In this document: piece by piece, positions 31,832-41,900 of the stretch
Layout: the number at the start of each line of letters is the position of its first letter
Numbering within the stretch: the first letter of the stretch is position 1
Assembly: GCF_036013975.1 (NCBI RefSeq)
Contig: NZ_CP107904.1
Span: 5,481,001 to 5,545,000 of the forward strand
DNA length: 64,000 nt
DNA from: Kitasatospora sp. NBC_00458
GTDB lineage: Bacteria; Actinomycetota; Actinomycetes; Streptomycetales; Streptomycetaceae
Direction: 5' to 3'
Program-made: the position numbers and the translations under genes
The notes under the pieces: generated by a model
Databases searched by the model: none
The model's input: the letters and a program-made list of their open reading frames with translations, nothing else
What the model was told of the DNA's origin: nothing

Positions 31832-34687
31832 CTACAGGGCGCCCTTGCGCTGCAGCACGTTGTACGAGATCCAGCCGGGGAGCACCGGCAGCCAGAAGGT
31901 GAGCGCCCGGTAGAGGAAGACCGCCGGGGTGGCGACGGTCGGCGGCACGTCGGCGACGGTGAGCGCGCCGATCAGCGCGACCTCGACCGGGCCGATGCCG
32001 CCGGGGGTGGGGATCGCGGAGCCGGCCGCGTTGGCGGTCAGGAAGACCACCGCGACCGCGGAGAACGAGATCGAGCCGCCGAAGGCCTGCACCGAGGCGT
32101 CCAGGCAGGCGGTGAAGGAGAGCGTCAGCAGCAGGATGCCGCCGAAGCCGGTGACCAGCTTGCTGGGCGTCTGCATCAGGTCGAGCATCCGGGGCACCAC
32201 GCCGAAGAACAGCGAGCGCAGCCGGTTCAGCACGAACCGCCGCAGCGGGGCGACCGCCGCGACGACCAGGGCCAGCACGGCGGCGGTCAGCACGCCGATG
32301 ATCACCGCGCGGGACGCGGAGAGGTCCCCGTTGGTCTGGCTGCCGGTGATCAGGCCGAAGCTGAACAGCAGCAGCAGGTGCCCGGTCAGACCCGCCAGCT
32401 GGGAGGCGCCGACCGAGGCGACCGCCTGGCCGGAGCGGATGCCGGCCTTCTGCAGGTAGCGGGTGTTCAGCGCGATGCCGCCGATCGCGGCGGGGGCGAC
32501 CAGCTTGACGAAGGACCCGGCGAGCTGGGCGGCCACCGTGCGGCGGAACGGCAGCTTCTCGGGGACGAAGCCGGTCAGGCTCATCGACGCGGCGATGTAG
32601 GAGAAGGCGGCCGCGGCGAGGGCGACCGCCGCCCAGGCCCAGTCCATCTGCGAGAGCTTGAGCTGGGCCGGCTTGATGGTGGTCAGCGCGAGGTACGCGG
32701 CGAAGGTGAGCGCGATCACCATGATCAGGCTCTTCGGCTTGAGCCGCTCCAGCTTGGCCGGCTCCATCGGCGCTTCGGGGGCGATCTGCAGGATCTGGCC
32801 GCGGATCCGGCTGAGCAGGTCCTCGCCGGCCAGCGCGATGTCCTCCTCGGCCTGCTGCTGGGTGCGCTCCCCGGCGGCGACCTGCTCCAGCGCCCTGGCC
32901 TGGGCGGCGGCCTTCCGCTCCTTGCCGAGCCGCTTGAGGTCGACCCGGGTGGAGCGGCTCATCCCGACCGGCTGGAGCAGCGGCAGCGCCTGGGCGACCC
33001 GGTCGGCGCCGAGCACCGCGTTGGCGGTGGCGACCGTCCGCTCGGGCCCGATCCGCAGCGCGAAGGTGGTGAGCAGCTGGGCGACGTCGATGCGCAGCGT
33101 CAGGTCGGTGGCGGCGATGTCCCCGCCGGAGAGGTTGACCAGACAGGCCGTCTTCCCGTCGGTCACCAGCAGCGACTCGCCGGTGAGCCGCCGGTGGGCG
33201 ATCCGGCGCTCGTGCAGGGCGGCGACCGACTCCCAGAGCGAGGCCATCACCTGGTCGGTGATCTCGTCGTCGGCGAGCTCGTCCAGGGTGCGGCCCTCGA
33301 CGTTCTCGTAGACCAGGATCGCGGCGTCCGGGCCCAGCTCGGAGGTGGCGACCAGCTGCGGGGCGCGGGCGCCGGAGGCGGCGGCCGCGTAGGCGATCAG
33401 CGCCTCCTGCTCCAGGGCCTGGCGCAGCGACTGGGGGCTGCGGCGGACGGCCACCGAGCGCAGCCTCAGCCGTCTCCAGGCCCGGTAGAAGAAGCCGGAG
33501 GCCTGCTGTTCGCGGTCGACGATGTGGACGTCCAGCGGCGGGCCGCTCTGCTGGGCGACGAGGTAGCGGCGGGTGCCGCCGGGCGCGTCCGGGGCGCGGT
33601 GGGCGCTGGCCGGGGTGAAGCCGACCTTGCGCAGGCCGATCATCAGGTGCTGGCCGGTGGGCCGGATGTTGGGCGAGCCGATCGCGTACAGCGTGCCGTA
33701 GGCGACGGACCAGCCGATCAGCACGGTGAGGAGCAGGGAGAGCGGGGTGGTGTAGCCGCCGAGCAGTTCGGTGATCCCGCTGAAGACCACCACCACCCAG
33801 AGGGCGACCCGCCAGCGCGGGCGGCTCGACATGCCGACCGCCGTCATGTAGGCGATCACCGGGGCGAGGTAGCCGTGCACCGGGTCGGTGAGGGTGCCGT
33901 TGGAGTCCAGCGGGAGGCGGGTGAGGGCGTCCCGGATGTGGTCGGAGGCGCCCTCGGCGACCCACCAGTCGATGCCCAGCGAGACGCCGTAGGCGAGCAC
34001 CGAGGCGAGGACGCCGTCGGCGACCCGCAGGCCGTCGCGCTTGATCAGCCGCTCGACCGCGAAGGCGAGCGGTACGGCCAGGACGGCGACGCTGGAGACC
34101 AGGCCGGTGATGGTGGCGAGGACGGGGGAGAAGCGGGGGGCGTTGGAGGCGATGTCCAGTTCGATGCCGGTGGTCGTCGAGGTCGCGACGCCGGCCAGCA
34201 CGAAGACCGCGATCAGGCCGAGCACGCCGGCCAGGAAGCGGATCAGGTCGGAGGGGCGGTGGGCGCGGGCGGCGAGCAGCGGCTCGTCGACGTCCAGGTG
34301 CGGTGCGTCGTCGAGCGGGTCGTGCGCGTCCGGTGCCGGTCGGGCCGGGTCCTCGCGGGCCGGGTCCTCGCGGTCCGGGTCCTCGCGGTCCGGTGCCGGT
34401 CGGGCCGGGTCGTGGCCGTTCACGCCGGGGGCGTCCCCGGCGGGGGACACCCCGGCCGGGGGTTCGGCGGCGGCCGGTTCGGCGGCGGGTGCGGGCGGCT
34501 GGGCCGGGAGGGTGGCGGGCGTCCCCGTCCCCGGGCCGGCCGGCTGAGGGGTCTTGATCGTCCGGTCCTTGATCAGGGAGACTTCCGGCGACGGCTCGGT
34601 GACGGGCCCACCGCCGGGACCTGCGGGCATGGCGCCGGAGGACTCGTCGGAGCCCTCGTCCACGCCCACGTCAGCCGTCCCGGTCAT
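31832..34687 (-). CDS. Flippase-like (LPG-synthase TM) protein with a pseudokinase-like middle domain
   Basis: 951 residues from the ATG at 34687. The first 140 are acidic and disordered with DPARED-type repeats. A first membrane block (about 150-335) holds six or more helices. A cytoplasmic kinase-like region (about 375-620) follows, in which the catalytic loop reads AHRRLTGESLLV instead of HRDxxxxN and the DFG position reads VNLSGGD, so it probably does not phosphorylate. The C-terminal block (about 645-945) is the lysylphosphatidylglycerol synthase TM/flippase domain (UPF0104; IPTPGGIGPVEVALIGAL). A role in moving a lipid or glycolipid across the membrane is inferred. Confidence 0.85.
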   Translation of the reverse strand: MTGTADVGVDEGSDESSGAMPAGPGGGPVTEPSPEVSLIKDRTIKTPQPAGPGTGTPATLPAQPPAPAAEPAAAEPPAGVSPAGDAPGVNGHDPARPAPDREDPDREDPAREDPARPAPDAHDPLDDAPHLDVDEPLLAARAHRPSDLIRFLAGVLGLIAVFVLAGVATSTTTGIELDIASNAPRFSPVLATITGLVSSVAVLAVPLAFAVERLIKRDGLRVADGVLASVLAYGVSLGIDWWVAEGASDHIRDALTRLPLDSNGTLTDPVHGYLAPVIAYMTAVGMSSRPRWRVALWVVVVFSGITELLGGYTTPLSLLLTVLIGWSVAYGTLYAIGSPNIRPTGQHLMIGLRKVGFTPASAHRAPDAPGGTRRYLVAQQSGPPLDVHIVDREQQASGFFYRAWRRLRLRSVAVRRSPQSLRQALEQEALIAYAAAASGARAPQLVATSELGPDAAILVYENVEGRTLDELADDEITDQVMASLWESVAALHERRIAHRRLTGESLLVTDGKTACLVNLSGGDIAATDLTLRIDVAQLLTTFALRIGPERTVATANAVLGADRVAQALPLLQPVGMSRSTRVDLKRLGKERKAAAQARALEQVAAGERTQQQAEEDIALAGEDLLSRIRGQILQIAPEAPMEPAKLERLKPKSLIMVIALTFAAYLALTTIKPAQLKLSQMDWAWAAVALAAAAFSYIAASMSLTGFVPEKLPFRRTVAAQLAGSFVKLVAPAAIGGIALNTRYLQKAGIRSGQAVASVGASQLAGLTGHLLLLFSFGLITGSQTNGDLSASRAVIIGVLTAAVLALVVAAVAPLRRFVLNRLRSLFFGVVPRMLDLMQTPSKLVTGFGGILLLTLSFTACLDASVQAFGGSISFSAVAVVFLTANAAGSAIPTPGGIGPVEVALIGALTVADVPPTVATPAVFLYRALTFWLPVLPGWISYNVLQRKGAL

Positions 34688-34830
34688 CTGGTCTTGTCCT
34701 CGTATCACCACTCACCGCCCCGAAGATGGTGGCATGCCGCGGCGCCCCGCGCTGGACAGGGGCCGGATCGGGCGCGGCGGATCGTTCGCACGGGCCCCCG
34801 CCTCCGACCGGATGCGGAAGAATGCCGCAG

Positions 34831-35178
34831 GTGACGGACGCCCACGACGACGGTGACCGCGGCGAGCTGCCGCCCTACGCAGAACTGGTGCTCGACCTGG
34901 CCGAGCGGATTCCACCCGGCAGGGTGATGACCTACGGCGACATCGCCGAGTACCTCGGTCAGGGTGGCCCGCGCCAGGTCGGCCGGGTGCTGGCCCTGTA
35001 CGGCGGAGCCGTGCCCTGGTGGCGGGTGATCCGGGCCGACGGCCGCTTCCTCCCGGGCCACGAGCACCGCGCCCTCGCCCACTACGCCGAGGAGGGCACC
35101 CCGCTGCGCGAACTCGCCGACCCGCCCCGGGTCGACCTCCGGCGGGCCCGCTGGGACGGCGGGCCGGTCGGCGGGTAG
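34831..35178 (+). CDS. Alkyltransferase-like (ATL) protein, MGMT family
   Basis: 115 residues from the GTG at 34831; an ATG at 34822 is the alternative, but a GGAAG site fits the GTG better. The MGMT DNA-binding part is intact: IPPGRVMTYGDIAEYLGQGG, QVGRVLALYGGAVPWWRVIR and ADGRF. The methyl-acceptor Cys of PCHRV is replaced by Trp (PWWRV), the ATL hallmark. Such proteins bind O6-alkylguanine without repairing it and flag it for nucleotide-excision repair. Divergent from the flippase-like gene and upstream of the AdnAB-like pair, as with Rv3204. Confidence 0.93.
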   Translation: MTDAHDDGDRGELPPYAELVLDLAERIPPGRVMTYGDIAEYLGQGGPRQVGRVLALYGGAVPWWRVIRADGRFLPGHEHRALAHYAEEGTPLRELADPPRVDLRRARWDGGPVGG

Positions 35179-35340
35179 CCGCCGGCGGGGGCCGCGCGCG
35201 GACGGTCCGGTCCTCCGCCGACGAACCGGTCCGAAACCCGTGCGCGGACGGGAATGACGGGGCAGGATCGTAGGCTCGATACGGCGGGCCCCTCGACGGG
35301 CCCGCCCGCCGTTGCCCGAAGCACGACCCCCAGGACGTCC

Positions 35341-38300
35341 GTGAGCTCCCCCTACCGTCTGGTGCGCAGCCCCCTCGTGCCGCCCGCCCCGCCCGTGCTC
35401 GACGAGTACCAGCGCGCCGTGGCCGAGCACACGGGCGGCCCGCTGCTGGTGCTCGCAGGGCCGGGGACGGGCAAGACCACCACCCTGGTCGAGGCCGTCG
35501 CACGGCGCATCGAGCGCGGCACCGACCCCGACCGGATCCTCGTCCTCACCTTCAGCCGCAAGGCCGCGATGGAGCTGCGCGACCGGATGGCCGGCCGGCT
35601 CGGCGTCACCGCGGCCGGTGCCGGGGCCGCCGCGCCGCAGGCGACCACCTTCCACTCCTTCTGCTACGCCCTGCTCCGCGCCCACCAGGACCCGGCCGAG
35701 TACGCCGAGCCGCTGCGCCTGCTCTCCGGCCCCGAGCAGGACGTCATGGTCCGCGAACTGCTCGCCGGCGGCGCCGAGGACGCCAGGCTCGGCAGGTCGC
35801 GGATCGGCTGGCCGCTGGACCTGCGGGCCTGCCTCACCACCCGCGGCTTCGCCGACGAGGTCCGCGCCGTCCTCGCCCGCAGCCGTGAGCTCGGTCTCGG
35901 CGAGGCCGAGCTGGCCCGGTTCGCCGAGGGCGTCCAGCGCCCCGACTGGGCCGCCGCCGCCCACTTCCTCGCCGAGTACCTCGACGTCCTCGACCTGCGC
36001 GGGGTCCTCGACTACGCCGAGCTGGTCCACCGCGCCGTGCTTCTCGCCGAACGCCCCGAGGTCGAGCAGCGGCTGCGGGACCGCTACGACGCCGTCTTCG
36101 TCGACGAGTACCAGGACACCGACCCCGCCCAGGTGCGGCTGCTGCGCCGGCTGGCCGGCGACGGGCGCGAACTGATCGCGGTCGGCGACCCCGACCAGTC
36201 CATCTACGCGTTCCGCGGGGCCGACATCAACGGCATCCTGGAGTTCCCGCAGACCTTCCGGCACACCGACGGCCGCCCCGCCGACGTCAAGGTGCTGCGG
36301 GTCTCCCGCCGCTCCGGCGCCGTGCTGCTCGCCGCCGCCCGAGAGCTCACCCGCCGGATGCCGATGGGCCGGCTGCCCGCCGACAAGCTCGCCCAGCACC
36401 GCGCCCTGCTGCCCTCCCGCGAGGGCGGCCGGGTCGAGGTCTACACCTACCCCACCCCCGGTACCGAGCTGGACTCCGTCGCGGACCTGCTGCGCCGCGC
36501 GCACCTGGAGGACGGCGTGCCCTGGGGCGAGATGGCCGTGCTGGTCCGGGCCGGGGCCCGCTCCATCCCCGGGGTGCGGCGGGCGCTCGGCGCGGCCGGG
36601 GTGCCGCTGGAGATCGACGGCGACGACCTGCCCCTGCGCGAGGAGCCGGCCGTCGCCCAGCTGCTGCTCGCCCTGCGGGTCTGCGCCGAGCAGGCCGTCC
36701 GGGACCGGCACGCGCCCGACGCGCCCGACCCGCTGACCACCGACCTCGCGCACACCCTGCTGACCGGCCCGCTGGGCGGCCTCGACGGCGCCGACCTGCG
36801 CCGGCTCGGGCGGGTCCTGCGCGAGGAGGAGCGGGCCGCGCTGCGCGCCGAGGCCCGGCGGGCCGGGGCGGAGGGTCGGACGGAGACGGAGACGGAGACC
36901 GAGGCGGATACGGACACGGAGGGTGAGGGAGAGCGCGAGGCGGGGGGAGACACCGGGCCCGCCGCCGCCCGCCCCGCCGCCGTGCCGCGCCCGGCCGGGG
37001 AGCTGATCCGCGAGGCCCTCGCCGAACCCGAGCAGCTCGTCGTCCTCGACGCCCCCTACGCCCGCCGCGCCCACGACCTCGGCACGCTGCTGCGCAAGGT
37101 CCGCGAACGCCTCGCCGGCGGCTGCACCGCCGAGGACGCCCTCTGGGACCTCTGGGACGGCTCCCGGCGCTGGCGCGAACGCCTGGAGCGGGCCGCCCTG
37201 CGCGGCGGGGCCGCCGGCCGCAACGCCGACCGCGACCTCGACGCGCTCTGCGCCCTGTTCGAGACCGCCGCCCGCGCCGAGGAGCAGGTCACCGGTCACC
37301 GCGGCGCCCTCGACCTGCTCGCCGAGCTGGAGGCCCAGGACATCGCCGCCGACACCCTCACCGTGCGGTCCGTCCGCCCCGAGGCGGTCCGGCTGATGAC
37401 CGCCCACCGGGCCAAGGGCCTGGAGTGGCGGCTCGTCGTCGTCGCCGGGGTCCAGGACGGCCTCTGGCCCGACCTGCGCCGCCGCGGCTCGCTCCTGGAG
37501 GCCGACCGGATCGGCCGCGACGGCCTCGCCGAACCGCTCACCCCCGGCGCCCTGCTCGCCGAGGAGCGCCGGCTCTTCTACGTCGCCGCCACCCGGGCCC
37601 GGGAGCGGCTGGTCGTCACCGCCGTGAAGGCACCCGCCGACGACGGCGACCAGCCGTCCCGGTTCCTGCGCGAGCTCTACCGCGAGGACGTCGACCCCAG
37701 GACCGGCCGGGTCGTGCGCCGCACCCCGCCCGTCACCGTCGAGGACGTCACCCACCGCCCGCGCCGCCCGCTCTCCGTCCCCGCCCTGGTCGCCGAGCTG
37801 CGCGCGGTCACCGTCGACCCGGCCCGCTCGCCCGAGCTGCGCCGGGCCGCCGCCGAGCGCCTCGCCACCCTCGCCCTCGCCACCGACGAGGAGGACCGGC
37901 CGCTCGTCCCCGCCGCCCGGCCCGACGCGTGGTGGGGGCTCGACGACGCCACCGCCGCCCCCGACCCGCTGCGCGACGCCGACCTGCCGGTCCGGCTCTC
38001 CGGCAGCGGCCTGGAGCAGCTGGAGAACTGCTCGCTGCAGTGGTTCCTGGACAAGGAGGTCAAGGCGCGCGGCACCTCCTCCGCCGCACAGGGCTTCGGC
38101 AACGTCGTGCACGCCCTCGCCGACGAGGTCGGCTCCGGCCGCACCCCCGCCGACCTCGCCGTCCTGATGGAGCGCCTCGACACCGTCTGGGACGCGCTGG
38201 CCTTCGACGCGCCGTGGAAGTCCCAGCAGGAGAAGACCGAGGCCAGGGCCGCCCTGGAGCGCTTCCTCACCTGGCACGTGATGGGCCGCGGCCGCGACGT

Positions 38301-38784
38301 CGTCGCCACCGAGCACGGCTTCGACGTCACCCTCGACGCCGGCGGGGTCCTGGTGCGGATCCGCGGTTCGATGGACCGGGTCGAGAAGGACGAGGCCGGG
38401 CGCGCCTACGTGGTGGACTTCAAGACCGGCAAGGAACTGCCCACCGACAAGTCGCTGCCCGACCACAAGCAGCTCGCCGTCTACCAGCTCGCCGTCCGGG
38501 CCGGGGCGCTCAACGAGCTGCCCGGCTTCGACGGCGCGGCCCCGGAGGCCGGCGGCGCCGAGCTGGTGCAGCTGCGCAAGCCCGACAAGGCCGTGCCGGA
38601 CGCGCCCAAGGTGCAGCGGCAGGAGCCGCCCGAGGGCGAGCCGTGGATCGAGAACCTGCTCGCCGACGCCGCCGGGCGGATCCTCGCCGAGCGGTTCGTC
38701 CCGCAGACCGGCACCGGCTGCGACCGCTGCTCCTTCCGCCGCAGCTGCTCCGCCCAGCGCGACGGCGCCCAGGTCGTCGAGTAG
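35341..38784 (+). CDS. adnA: UvrD/RecB-type helicase-nuclease, AdnA-like
   Basis: 1147 residues from the GTG at 35341. Superfamily 1 helicase motifs are all present: GPGTGKTTT (residues 40-48), LTFSRKAAMELRDR, FVDEYQDTDPAQ, VGDPDQSIYAFRG, MTAHRAKGLEWR and YVAATRARERL. The C-terminal PD-(D/E)xK nuclease has VVDFKTGKELP near 1025. Cysteines at about 897 (ENCSLQWF) and 1127 onward (CDRCSFRRSC) form an Fe-S staple as in AddB/AdnA-type nucleases. The AdnAB dimer resects double-strand breaks. An acidic TETETETE-like insertion sits near residues 517-532. AdnA/AdnB naming follows gene order with Rv3202c/Rv3201c. Confidence 0.9.
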   Translation: MSSPYRLVRSPLVPPAPPVLDEYQRAVAEHTGGPLLVLAGPGTGKTTTLVEAVARRIERGTDPDRILVLTFSRKAAMELRDRMAGRLGVTAAGAGAAAPQATTFHSFCYALLRAHQDPAEYAEPLRLLSGPEQDVMVRELLAGGAEDARLGRSRIGWPLDLRACLTTRGFADEVRAVLARSRELGLGEAELARFAEGVQRPDWAAAAHFLAEYLDVLDLRGVLDYAELVHRAVLLAERPEVEQRLRDRYDAVFVDEYQDTDPAQVRLLRRLAGDGRELIAVGDPDQSIYAFRGADINGILEFPQTFRHTDGRPADVKVLRVSRRSGAVLLAAARELTRRMPMGRLPADKLAQHRALLPSREGGRVEVYTYPTPGTELDSVADLLRRAHLEDGVPWGEMAVLVRAGARSIPGVRRALGAAGVPLEIDGDDLPLREEPAVAQLLLALRVCAEQAVRDRHAPDAPDPLTTDLAHTLLTGPLGGLDGADLRRLGRVLREEERAALRAEARRAGAEGRTETETETEADTDTEGEGEREAGGDTGPAAARPAAVPRPAGELIREALAEPEQLVVLDAPYARRAHDLGTLLRKVRERLAGGCTAEDALWDLWDGSRRWRERLERAALRGGAAGRNADRDLDALCALFETAARAEEQVTGHRGALDLLAELEAQDIAADTLTVRSVRPEAVRLMTAHRAKGLEWRLVVVAGVQDGLWPDLRRRGSLLEADRIGRDGLAEPLTPGALLAEERRLFYVAATRARERLVVTAVKAPADDGDQPSRFLRELYREDVDPRTGRVVRRTPPVTVEDVTHRPRRPLSVPALVAELRAVTVDPARSPELRRAAAERLATLALATDEEDRPLVPAARPDAWWGLDDATAAPDPLRDADLPVRLSGSGLEQLENCSLQWFLDKEVKARGTSSAAQGFGNVVHALADEVGSGRTPADLAVLMERLDTVWDALAFDAPWKSQQEKTEARAALERFLTWHVMGRGRDVVATEHGFDVTLDAGGVLVRIRGSMDRVEKDEAGRAYVVDFKTGKELPTDKSLPDHKQLAVYQLAVRAGALNELPGFDGAAPEAGGAELVQLRKPDKAVPDAPKVQRQEPPEGEPWIENLLADAAGRILAERFVPQTGTGCDRCSFRRSCSAQRDGAQVVE

Positions 38785-38921
38785 GCCGGGGCGGGGACGG
38801 AGAGCGGGCGGGGCGGGCCGGCCGGGGTGCGCCGCCGCGCCGGGCGGCACGGCAGTGAGGGTCGCCACAGCAGCCCTCCCGGACGGCCCGACCTGTCCGT
38901 ACCCCCCGTTACCGTTACGGG

Positions 38922-41900
38922 GTGACCGCCGTGCTCAGCCACCCCGACCAGCTCAAGGAGCTGCTGGGCATCCCCTTCAACCGGGAGCAGATGGCGGCCG
39001 TCGGCGCCCCCCTGGAGCCGGCCGTGATCGTCGCCGGCGCCGGCTCCGGCAAGACCACCGTGATGGCCGCCCGCGTCGTCTGGCTGGTCGGTTCCGGCGC
39101 GGTCCGCCCCGAGGAGGTGCTCGGCCTCACCTTCACCAACAAGGCCGCCGGCGAACTCGCCGAACGCGTCCGCACCGCCCTGCTCCGGCTCGGCGGCCCC
39201 GGGGGACCCCCGGACGAGGAGTGGGGCAGGGGCGCCGGCCCGGAGGACGAGCCGCTCGGCGAGCCCGAGATCTCCACCTACCACGCCTTCGCCGGCCGCC
39301 TCCTCAAGGAGCACGGCCTGCGGATCGGCATCGAGCCCGACGTCCGGCTGCTCGCCGACGCCACCCGGTTCCAGCTCGCCGCCAAGGTGCTGCGCACCGC
39401 CCGCGGCCCGTTCCCGGCCCTCACCGGCACCTTCGCCAACCTGGTCGCCGACCTCACCGCCCTGGACGGCGAGCTCGCCGAACACCTCGTCGACCCCGAC
39501 ACCCTGCGCGCCCACGACGAGGGACTCCTCGACACCCTCGCCACCGCCAGGCTCACCAACGACGACCTGCGGGCCGTCCCCGCCGCCGCCCGGGCCCGCC
39601 TGGAGCTGCTCCGCCTGGTCGAGGACTACCGGCGCCGCAAGACCGCCGCCGGGCTGATGGACTTCGGCGACCAGATCGCCGCCGCCGCCCGGCTCGCCCA
39701 GCAGCGCCCCGAGGTCGGCGCCCTGCTGCGCGGCCAGTACCGGGTCGTCCTGCTGGACGAGTACCAGGACACCTCGGTCGCCCAGCGGCTGATGCTCGCC
39801 GGCCTCTTCGGCGCCGGCCCGGACGGGAGCCCGTCCGGGCACCCGGTGACCGCCGTCGGCGACCCCTGCCAGGCCATCTACGGCTGGCGCGGCGCCTCCG
39901 TCGCCAACCTGGACGAGTTCCCGCACCACTTCCCCCGGACCGGCGGCGCCCCCGCCGGCCGCTTCGCACTCAGCGAGAACCGCCGCAGCGGCGGCCGGCT
40001 GCTCGCCTTCGCCAACCGGCTGGCCGCGCCGCTGCGCACGATGCACGAGGGCGTGGAGGCGCTGCGCCCCGCTCCCGGGGCCGAGCACGACGGCTTCGTC
40101 CGGGCCGCGCTGCTGCCCACCCACGCCGAGGAGATCGACTGGCTCGCCGACTCGGTCGCCCACCTGGTGCGCACCGGCACCGCGCCCGGCCGGATCGCCG
40201 TGCTCTGCCGCGGCGGCTCGGCCTTCCCCGACATCCACGCCGCACTGGTCGCCCGCGACGTGCCGGTCGAGGTGGTCGGCCTCGGCGGGCTGCTCCACCT
40301 GCCCGAGGTCGCGGACCTGGTCGCGGTCTGCGAGGTGCTCCAGGACCCGACCGCCAACGCCGCCCTGGTCCGGCTGCTGATCGGCCCGCGCTGGCGGATC
40401 GGCCCGCGCGACCTCGCCCTGCTCGGCCGGCGGGCCGCCGACCTGGTCCGAACCGCCCGGCCGGACGGCGTCGAGGCGCTCGCCGCCGCCGTCGCCGAGA
40501 CCGACCCCACCGAGGTGGTCTCGCTCGCCGACGCCCTGGAGACCTTCCTCGACCGCGAACAGCCCGACGAGCTGCCGTTCTCCGCCGAGGCCCGGGTGCG
40601 CTTCGCCCGGCTCGCCCGCGAACTGCGCGAACTGCGCCGCTCGCTGGCCGAGCCGCTGATGGACGTGCTGCACCGGGTCCTCGCCACGACCGGCCTGGAG
40701 GTCGAACTCGCCGCCTCCCCGCAGGCGCTGGCCGCCCGGCGCCGGGAGACCCTGCACGCCTTCCTGGACGTCGCGGCCTCCTTCGCCGACCTCGACGGCG
40801 ATCCCGGCCTGGCCGCCTTCCTCGGCTTCCTGCGCGCCGCCCAGGAGCACGACCGCGGCCTGGACGCCGGCCTGCCGGGCGGCGAGGACACCGTCAAGGT
40901 GCTCACCGCGCACAAGTCGAAGGGCCTGGAGTGGGACGTCGTCGCCGTCCCCGGCCTGGTCCGGGGCGCGTTCCCGTCCTCGACCGCGCGCGAGCGCTGG
41001 ACCAGCACCAAGCGGGTCCTGCCGCACGCCCTGCGCGGTGACGGCGCCACGCTGCCCGACGTCCGCGACGGCTGGAACGCCAAGTCGATGGCCGCGTTCA
41101 AGGCCGCGCTCGCCGAGCACTCCGGCACCGAGGAACTGCGCCTCGGCTACGTCGCCTTCACCCGGCCGCGCGCCCTGCTGCTCGCCTCCGGCCACTGGTG
41201 GGGACCGAGCCAGAAGACCCCGCGCGGCCCGTCCGACTTCCTGGAGCAGCTGCGCGCCCACTGCGAGGAGCCCGGGAACGGCGAGGTCGAGCACTGGACC
41301 GAGCCGCCGGCCAAGGGCGACGTGAACCCGGCGCTGGCCGCGCCCGTCGAACGCCCCTGGCCGCTGCCGCTCGACCCGGCCGCCCAGCACGCCCGCCGCC
41401 GGGTCGCCGAGGTGGTGCACCGGCGCCTCGCCGGGCAGCCCGCCCCCGAACCCGGGCCGATGGCCCCCGAGGACCGCCGGCTGGTCGAGTCCTGGGACCG
41501 CGACCTGAACGCGCTGACGGGGGAGTTGGAGCGCTCCCGGCGCAGCGTGCGGGAGGTCCCGCTGCCCGCCTCGCTGTCCGCCACCCAGCTGCTGCGCCTG
41601 GCCGCCGACCCGGACGGCTTCGCCCGCGACCTGGCCCGGCCGATGCCGCGCCCGCCGCAGCCCGCCGCCCGCCGCGGCACCCGCTTCCACGCCTGGGTGC
41701 AGTCCAGGATCGAGCCGCTGATGCTGATCGGGCCGGGTGCGCTGCCCGGCGCCGACGACGACGGCATCGAGGACGAGCAGGACCTGGAGCGGCTCAAGGA
41801 GGCGTTCCTGCGCACGCCGTACGCGGACCGCGAGCCGTACCGGGTCGAGACGCCGTTCCACCTGGTGCTGGCGGGCCGGGTGGTGCGCGGCCGGATCGAC

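Noticed and set aside
31829..34834. Long plus-strand open frame (about 1000 codons) opposite the flippase-like gene
   Set aside because: It is a GC-bias shadow: composition is Gly/Gln/Arg/Asp-rich low complexity, no domain, and the minus-strand gene has clear membrane and kinase-like features.
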